Below are positions 57,370 through 64,000 of a stretch of DNA of 64,000 nucleotides, piece after piece. The notes under the pieces were generated by a model that was not told the origin of the DNA, did no database searches, and saw nothing but the letters and a program-made list of their open reading frames with translations. The position numbers and the translations under genes are program-made. Location of the stretch: assembly GCA_010093705.1 (NCBI GenBank), contig MU006118.1, forward strand, positions 121,906-185,905. The letters run 5' to 3'. This DNA comes from Patellaria atrata CBS 101060 (Eukaryota; Ascomycota; Dothideomycetes; Patellariales; Patellariaceae). Every line of letters begins with the position of its first letter. Within the stretch, counting starts at the first letter, position 1.

Positions 57370-58089
57370 ATGGCGTTATCTACCCAAACCGATAAATTTG
57401 ATGCATTCCATCAGTTGGTAAAAGATCTCAGTAATATTTTGGGTCCATCATCAGGTATTGACTCGGAAGATGTCAACCCTGAAGATATCCAGGAGTTGAT
57501 GAAAAATTACACATCCACCTCATCTGAATGGGCACCATACGCATTCTCAGATACTACCAGAGCATATACCAGGAACCTCGTCGACAAGGGAAATGGAAAA
57601 AGCAACTTGGTATTTTATCCTCAACATTCTAGTTGCGACGATCAGATACTGATACCTATCGCAGCTTGTCCTCGTATGGTCCCCTGGTCGAAGCAGCCCC
57701 GTACACGACCACGCCAATGCCCATTGTATCATGAAGGTCCTCCACGGTTCTCTGAAGGAAACTCTGTACGACTGGCCAGATCCAACCTTAACAGCCCCCT
57801 TGAAGGTCAAACGTGAGCGCACGCTTCAGTTAAACGAGGTCTCCTACATGGCAGACACGCTAGGACTACACACAATATCCAACCCTGATCCCGACAACAT
57901 CGCTGTCTCTCTGCATTGTAAGTCTTTTCATTGAGCAAGGAGTTCATCAAGCATGCTAAAGGTCTCGAACCAGTGTATACTCCGCCGAATGCTGAGTTTT
58001 ATGGCACTCTCACCTTCAACAAGGAGACAGGGCACTCATCTCACATCAAACAATGTCAATTCTTTTCCGAACGAGGACACAAACTGTGA
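57370..58089 (+). CDS. CDO1: Cysteine dioxygenase
   Basis: Oxidises L-cysteine to cysteine sulfinate with a mononuclear iron, controlling cysteine level and feeding sulfite/taurine routes. Exons 57370-57609, 57665-57917 and 57974-58089 give 202 residues (mammalian enzyme 200); introns 55 and 56 bp are in phase. The cupin iron site is complete: [11 protein letters not shown] supplies His94 and His96 and GLHTISN supplies His149. Cys101 is placed where the mammalian Cys-Tyr cofactor cysteine lies (spacing 94/96/101/149 against 86/88/93/140). The C-terminus [20 protein letters not shown] contains the candidate partner Tyr. No signal peptide, so cytosolic. Confidence 0.93.
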
Positions 58090-58487
58090 TTGAGATTTTG
58101 CTTGAGATTTTGCTTGAGGTCTCGTGGCTTTTTATTAGGCAAGCATGCTCTTGGTTTGAATGTTATGGCCGCTTAGCTTCAGCTTCTGGCGCCTTTCTTT
58201 GGATATTCGGAGTACGGGGGAGTTGCCTTTACACATAGGTTGTCCGAACTACTTTAGGATGTACAGTAGACTAACTCTGTAATCATAATGAATATCTTCA
58301 CTCACCAGATAATTGAAGGATCAAGAGATGTGCTGTCGTAGATGTGCCAAAATAGAGATACTCGCTTAGATCGGCCCAGGGTACCCTTGTCAGATGGCTG
58401 CATGATGTTTACCATCTTATCGATAACAGAAAGGAGGTGAATATATAACTATACGACAAATACGATAAATGAATCCTTACACCACAG
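58090..58487. other. Short intergenic region before the GT90 gene
   Basis: No gene or element recognised. It should hold the promoter of the CAP10-like gene. Confidence 0.5.
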
Positions 58488-61423
58488 ATGCAATCGGTGC
58501 TCTCTGAACTCGCGGCCAGTACCTCTCAATGGTCGTGGGTCACGGTACCTGTGGCCTTCTTCGTAACATCCTGTATCTCAACAACCAAAACGCCTAGTCG
58601 GCACTCCCTCCTCATAAACGCGATTTCGTGGGCGTCCATATGGGCATACGGCGTTGTACGAGCAGGAGTACGGACGACCTCCGACGATGAACGTAGGAGG
58701 AACCTAATATGGGTATCTGGCGCGTTATACGGACTTGCTTTGGCGTGTACAAGAGCGGCAATAGATGATGAGGGCGTACGGTGGATGAAGGTTATGACGC
58801 TGAGCCCTTCCTATCTTTATTATGGTAGTTAACACTTCAACAGTGCCTAATACCTGCGTTCGTTTACCTCTTCTCCCAATTGAACCTGAAATCTTTCCTC
58901 AATTCATCGAGCCATGAAGAATCAAAGCAACCAGAAAGCCCCCACCCATATGGAGCGAGATCACTGCTTACGGTTTCCACAATATGTTCTGGAGTTGTTC
59001 TGAATACTCCTTATATTACATCACCATCCGCGCTTCTGGGGCTGTGTTCGACCCTAACTCTAGCCCTATCTTTCGTCGTCCTCGAGTCTGGGTTTGCTGC
59101 ATCCCCTGAAGAGAAGTATGGTGGAGCAGGCGGTTTCGTCCTTGCGAACGGTTCCTTTGCATATGAGCGGCGGACACAAGGCTCCAATTCGAAACGGGGC
59201 GCGTTCTACCTATGTATAAGAGACTTCGCCGCAATCGTTGTTCTAGTTTGCGGAGCATCGACATGGATCATGGAAAGCCATACTCTGGACGGATTGACTT
59301 GGTCTGACGGGTTGCGCAAGCTGGATCCAAAGACAATCGAGCTGAACCCAGAGCTTGCGGACCTTTCTGGGCAATGGAAGCTGGAACAGTTGGTCGTGAA
59401 TGCCTTCAGGGGCTTTTGGGCGACTATCTTCACCACGGCGACCAATGCATTACTGATGCTAGTAGTCTCCCAACAAAAATCTTTGAAGACTAGTTTAATC
59501 GTTCTAGCAGCAGTGCTTGCTGCATTTTTGCCCTCGAATCTCGGAATATCTCAACTCTGGTTTACACTGCTTACTCTTACTTCAGGATATGCTTTCTTCT
59601 CAAGCGAAGCTGCATCCTCGCCCGTGAAAGGGTTTGGGGGAAGAAGATTGAATGCAAGAAATATTCTTACGTTTCTCACCGTAACATCGGTTGCCTCACT
59701 AGTTATGGGCGTTTCTCGCAAATCAACTGGGATCACCATGTCTGGGTTAGCGATACCTACAAGCTATATAGGAACCCCTATATCGCCCCTCGAGCCTATG
59801 GAATTGTCCGATAAGAAAATTCATCCTATTGAATATCTCATTGCGAAGTCTGAAAAGAGCTTTCAGGAGACCCTTTCAAGACAGTCACAGACTCTAGACC
59901 AAGCTGTAAAAGAGTATAAGAGACGGTATCAGATGAATCCGCCACCAAACTTTGATCGTTGGTATGAGTTGGCTAAGAGGAAGAACGTGGTACTTATCGA
60001 CGAGTTTGACTTAATCCATGAACTTCTACTCCCGTTCTGGGCTCTCAAACCGTCCACTCTTAGGTCTCGAGTGCGGGAAGCACTTGGAATGGACGGTAAT
60101 TCTCTCATAGCCCTAACCATCCGCGAAGGGCAAGCGGTGAAAGTCGAAGGCGGCCCTGACTGGCAACAGGCTGCAACGCTAGGAATGGTCAAAGGCTTTG
60201 TACAACATTTGCCAGATATAGATTTGGCCTTTAACATCCATGACGAACCACGTATCGTCGTTCCTCACGATGAGCTTGCTCGTTATGTGGAAATCGCAAA
60301 GACGAAAAATATCCCGGCGTCTTTTTCGCAAAAGCGGCCACAGAACACCTTCTCGGCTCGTCCTGATGATATGAATGACGGTCGAAGGATCTTAGAGTAC
60401 AAAACTAGCCGCTTCAACGTCTTTGCGCATCAGTCTGTTTGGTCAACCTCTAGATTGTCATGCTCGCTTGACAGTCCGGCACGTTCCTACGAAGAAACCA
60501 GCTCCGACAATAAGACTATGTATGCTTTGGGTGAGCTCGGCTTCATATACAACCATACAGCCATGTCGGATATCTGCAACTCTCCTTCCTTACGTCACAC
60601 CCTCGGATTCTTCGACCGACCCAATGCGTTCAATGTCGCCCACGATCTCATCCCCATATTCTCCCAGAGCAAAGTAAGTAGCTTTCAGGATATCCTATAT
60701 CCCAGTCCGTGGTACTGGTTCAACATGGTCTCTTACAACGCCACCCGCGCCAAGGACTGGGACAAGAAGGATAACACAGTATATTGGAGGGGAACAAATA
60801 CAGGAGGTTATAGCAAGTATGGTGCATGGCGCCATCATCATCGACAGCACTTCGTCGCCAGCGTCAACGCCCCTGACACAACCCGCATCTTAACCAACCT
60901 TGGAACCGCAGTTGCACCCGTCTGGAATGCCCAAGAGGTCCCAAGACAAACCTTCAAGGACCTAATAGACGTCAAATTCACGGATATCGGACAGTGTGAC
61001 GACATTGACTGTGCTCAACAGCGCGAATTCTTCCGCTTAACGGATCCAACAGATATGCAGGATGCATGGTCCTATAAACACTTGGTTGACCTGGACGGCA
61101 ACGCTTTCTCCGGCCGTTTTTATGCGTTTCTAAAGAGCAAGTCTGCGGTGTATAAGATGGCGGTTTTCAGGGAGTGGCATCAGGAGTGGTTGAGGCCGTG
61201 GATGCATTATGTGCCCCTTGGCTTTGACGGGGGCGAGTGGATGGAGACGTTCAGGTATTTCGCGAACGAGAACAAGGGCGAAGACTTTGCGGAGAAGTTA
61301 GCGCTAGGAGGGCAGCAGTGGGCTAATGCCGTCTTAAGGAACGAAGATATGGAGGTTTGGTTTTTTAGGCTGCTTTTGGAGTATGTGGTTCCCCTTTTGT
61401 GTTTGAGTAAGAGAAATTTCTAA
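58488..61423 (+). CDS. CAP10-like glycosyltransferase, family GT90
   Basis: Predicted Golgi or ER multi-membrane glycosyltransferase related to Cryptococcus CAP10/CXT1 xylosyltransferases. Exons 58488-58790 and 58844-61423 give 960 residues; the 53-bp intron (GTTATG..GTTAAC..AACAG) joins GVRWMK-CLIPAFVYLFSQL in phase. The N-terminal 330 or so residues have several hydrophobic segments (VPVAFFVTSCIS, NAISWASIWAYGVVRAGV, LLGLCSTLTLALSFVVLESG, TNALLMLVVSQ and others). A linker (ETLSRQSQTLDQAVKEYKRR, YELAKRKNVVLIDEFDLIHE) precedes the CAP10 catalytic region, about 620-930, with LYPSPWYWFNMVSYNATRAK, KDNTVYWRGTNTGGYSKYGA, WSYKHLVDLDGNAFSGRFYA and FLKSKSAVYKMAVFREWHQE. These are the W-R-G and D-x-D-G-N-x-x-S-x-R blocks of the family. 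Acceptor and donor sugar unknown. Confidence 0.93.
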
Positions 61424-62288
61424 CCTAGTGATAGGTATGGAAGACTCGTTGATGATAATAGAGAGATCATCGGATATGGCGGTCCTTAGATACTCTTTCT
61501 GGGAGGATGTACCATATGGGATAACAGGGCAGGATTGATGCGGCGTTAAGGCGTACAGTACAGCATTTATAGCTGAGGGTCCTGGGTACATAGAGGAACT
61601 CGACGATTGTATTGTACAGACGATGACACTAATTATCGCCTATCATATTACTTCCACAGTTAACTGGTTGTTACATACAGCAGTCTTCTAGTTAATACCA
61701 ATACCTGGCTCTATCATCCCGGCTAGAACATTGACGATCACTCTAAAGAGCAGATCATCCGAACGAATCATAATTATTCCATCTTTAAACTACAACTATT
61801 CCTTACTGATTCTTTTTATCTTCCTATACTTCGGCCTAAAGAAGCGAATCTCGCATCTATACTGTTCAATATATGTACTATCTAGAACCGACGAACAGAG
61901 ATGAAAGAGGTCATCACGATTTGACGTTTTCGCTACAAAATATGTTAACTAGTCCACTTTGATAGCTCCACACCCCGAAAGAGGTGAGCAAACAAAATTT
62001 ATCATATCTGATTTGCTTAGAGATACAACCCTTTGGGACCAAACATTGCGAAGTTGGCCAGACAACTTCTGGGCATACGTCATCTTATTCCCGTTCTCAG
62101 GGAGAAAAAGAGAACCTCCCTGACCAGATACCTTACCTTATCTACTTTGAATTTTATTCTCCTTTAGAAACCCAGCTAGCATCTCACGCTTATGCAAAGC
62201 TCTACATCCCCTGTCCACCATTTCACTGATTTCCTTTCTCTTCAATCATAGAGCACTATTATAAGGGTAGTAGTAGCAGATATCAACC
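61424..62288. other. Intergenic before the GCL-like gene
   Basis: AT-rich in places (61650-61900), with an ACCTTACCTTATC motif at 62142-62154 about 135 bp before the next start codon. No gene. Confidence 0.55.
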
Positions 62289-64000
62289 ATGGGTAAACAG
62301 TAAGTACTGAAATGTTCAGACAGATCCCAAGCAAACATGTCTAATGAGTCTCATAGAATTGGGGGAGCATTTATCAAATTTCCTGAGACTGCTAAAATAG
62401 CAAATGCCGTTAAGGATAAAGGAGTCTCTGTGAGTAATCCTAAAGCATATATACTAGAATATCGAGACTTATCAAATCTAGGAGCTCATCCACCAATGGA
62501 AAGAGGGGATGAAAAAGAAGGGCTATCCTGCCCGTTGGGGTGATGAGGTGGAACAGTTATGTACCGTATGCATCCCTTACTTGTGACTAATAGTACTAGG
62601 TCGAATACATGATTCTCAAGTTTGACGACACTAACGAGAGAGTGGAGGTAACGTTGGAACAAACTACTATCCTAAAGGGGCTTGAAGAAATGGTCGATGC
62701 AGCCATGGAGAAAGGTCGCCCAGTTTCGCAGCAAGAGTACCAGTTCTACCTACAATTACAATCACGATGTTTTCTAATTTGAAAGCAGTCCTGGGGTCAC
62801 GGCTGGTTATACACCTGAATTTGCTGCTTATATGGTCGAGTCAGAGCCAAATTCACCGTATGGAAGCTCCGTTAGTGATTTATTGAAGGTTGAAACGAAC
62901 ATGTTCCAGAGGTGTGACCTTCTAGTACTCGAACGCGGCATAAACTAACAGTTCACCGCTAGACGCAAGGCTATAAAGGCTCATGCAGATACCGGCTCCT
63001 GGCCGTTCACCTTATCTATGTTCCCAGGGCTGAAGGCTGATTATAATTCCAAAGATCCTAGTGAACTGGAAATCGACGAACCATTAGCTAGCCAAGAAGT
63101 GCGTTTCAAAGCTGCCGACAGCAATATCAGAAGTCGACGGAACGATGAGGGGGTTGCTAAGGTTCCACTCTTCGTAGATATTAACACTCTTTCCTCGAAA
63201 GGGTCATTCCCCTCGTATATTGATACAGACACAAAGTCAGTACTTCTACAAGATGAAAGCATTCTTTTCGGTCCTGGACACTGTGGCTTTCAGATTACAT
63301 TTGGAGCAGCAGACGAAGATGATGCTCGGCGGTTACATGACCAGTTAATTCCGCTGGGTCCTGTCATGCTGACCTTGACGGCATCCACTCCAATATACAG
63401 GGGCTTCCTTGTCGATACTGATGTACGTTGGAAGCAAATCCAATATTTCGTTGACGATAGAACGAAGACTGAAAGGGAACAAGAGGCGAAGACGGATTAT
63501 GATGCAGTAACAGGTCCGAGGTGGTCCACTAACAACACTTACATTGCTAATGACCCACGTCTTCATCCTGAGCATCAGAAATCCCAACTCCAAGTGAATG
63601 AGCAAGTTCAAAGGAGGCTCGAAGAGGAAGGAATGGACTCTATTCTCGCGAAGCATTTCGCTCACGATTTTCTACGTGATCCGATAGTCATGTCTGAGGA
63701 GGACATTAAGGAACATAGTACAAAAGACGAGGAGCCGGCTCTTCCGAACGAATCCCACGATGCTAGTGTGGGTACTGATCATATCGATGCTATCGAAGGG
63801 ACTTTGTATCCGCACGTCAGATTCAAGGTTCCGCCTGCTAATGACCCGAGGATCGGATACCGTGTTGAGTTTAGGCCGATGGAGACGCAGTTCACGGACT
63901 TTGAGAATGCTGCGTTATCTATATTTTTGAGACTGCTGACTCTGGCGTTGAGAAAATCCGATAAGGATATGTATGTTCCGTTGCGGGTTGTTTATGATAA
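62289..64000 (+). CDS. Glutamate-cysteine ligase-like protein, divergent; 3' end outside window
   Basis: Resembles the catalytic subunit of glutamate-cysteine ligase, the first step of glutathione synthesis. Exons 62289-62299, 62357-62429, 62482-62547, 62600-62736, 62789-62911 and 62963 to beyond 64000; five introns of 51-57 bp keep phase and the last exon stays open to the edge. Family blocks include ARWGDEVEYMILKFDD, GYTPEFAAYMVESEPNSPYG, LKVETNMFQRRKAIKAHADT, ESILFGPGHCGFQITFGAAD, TLTASTPIYRGFLVDTDVRW, HFAHDFLRDPIVMSEEDI, YPHVRFKVPPANDPRIGYRV and EFRPMETQFTDFENAA. The N-terminus (MGKQIGGAFIKFPETAKIAN) is unlike the usual GTPLxWxEAK start, and the usual FGMGCCCLQVTFQA reads FGPGHCGFQITFGA. 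It may be a paralogue of the housekeeping GSH1. One donor (GTGGAA at 62548) is weak. Confidence 0.82.

Noticed and set aside
1-64000. Secondary-metabolite cluster built from the IAT-like, DUF1772, GST and GCL-like genes
   Set aside because: These genes are tens of kilobases apart, separated by housekeeping genes, and no polyketide synthase, peptide synthetase or cluster regulator is present.

Overview
The window is nuclear DNA of a filamentous ascomycete (Pezizomycotina; Leotiomycetes is a guess from general style). The evidence is the gene content: Ku80, an EB1/Bim1 protein, a Whi5/Nrm1-type regulator, a Hos4-like ankyrin protein, a SIP3/LAM-type protein, a CAP10/GT90 protein and a DOMON-b561 protein. 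Genes are mostly split by short introns (about 44-120 bp) with GT..AG ends and CTAAC/CTGAC-like branch points, and are separated by 0.3-3 kb of non-coding DNA. I placed exon joins by hand from splice signals, reading phase and remembered family motifs; every multi-exon model given closes in frame.

Layout, left to right. 1-12.8 kb: tandem repeats, a glutathione S-transferase (+), an F-box/WD40 protein (-), a DUF7704 membrane protein (+), EB1/Bim1 (-) and a DOMON-cytochrome b561 protein (-). 12.8-15.8 kb: a gene-poor stretch. 15.8-25 kb: a penicillin-acyltransferase-like C45 protein (+), a conserved hypothetical (-), Ku80 (-), a secreted RNase T2 (+) and a polyprenol reductase of the DFG10/SRD5A3 type (-). 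25.5-36.5 kb: Hos4-like (+), a TMEM205-like protein (+), a PXB-domain protein (-) and a fumarase/adenylosuccinate-lyase-superfamily protein with a long nucleoporin-like GLFG repeat tail (-). 37.5-46.9 kb: a small secreted protein (+), a BAR-PH-GRAM-VASt protein (-), a Whi5/Nrm1-type protein (+) and a BTB gene (+). 48-64 kb: a DUF1772 membrane protein (+), an F-box/LRR protein ending in a CaaX box (+), a degenerate tandem array, an NT-C2 protein (-), tRNA adenosine deaminase Tad1 (+), cysteine dioxygenase (+), a GT90/CAP10 protein (+) and a divergent glutamate-cysteine ligase cut by the right edge (+).

The genes look like an ordinary mixed chromosomal neighbourhood and not a pathway cluster: strands alternate and roles are unrelated. 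Thiol metabolism recurs (GST, cysteine dioxygenase, GCL-like) but the genes are far apart, so I do not call a cluster. I see no CRISPR, rRNA, convincing tRNA or intact mobile element.

The most unusual object is the lyase gene at 34.6-36.5 kb. About 170 residues of FG/GLFG repeats are fused in frame to an enzyme fold whose signature loop has lost its usual Lys-Arg. Other points worth a look are the CaaX-ended F-box protein, the divergent GCL, the stand-alone isopenicillin-acyltransferase-like enzyme, an in-frame stop-free intron in the EB1 gene, a CRE octamer plus hairpin before the DUF1772 gene, and the 18-20 bp array at 53.3 kb.
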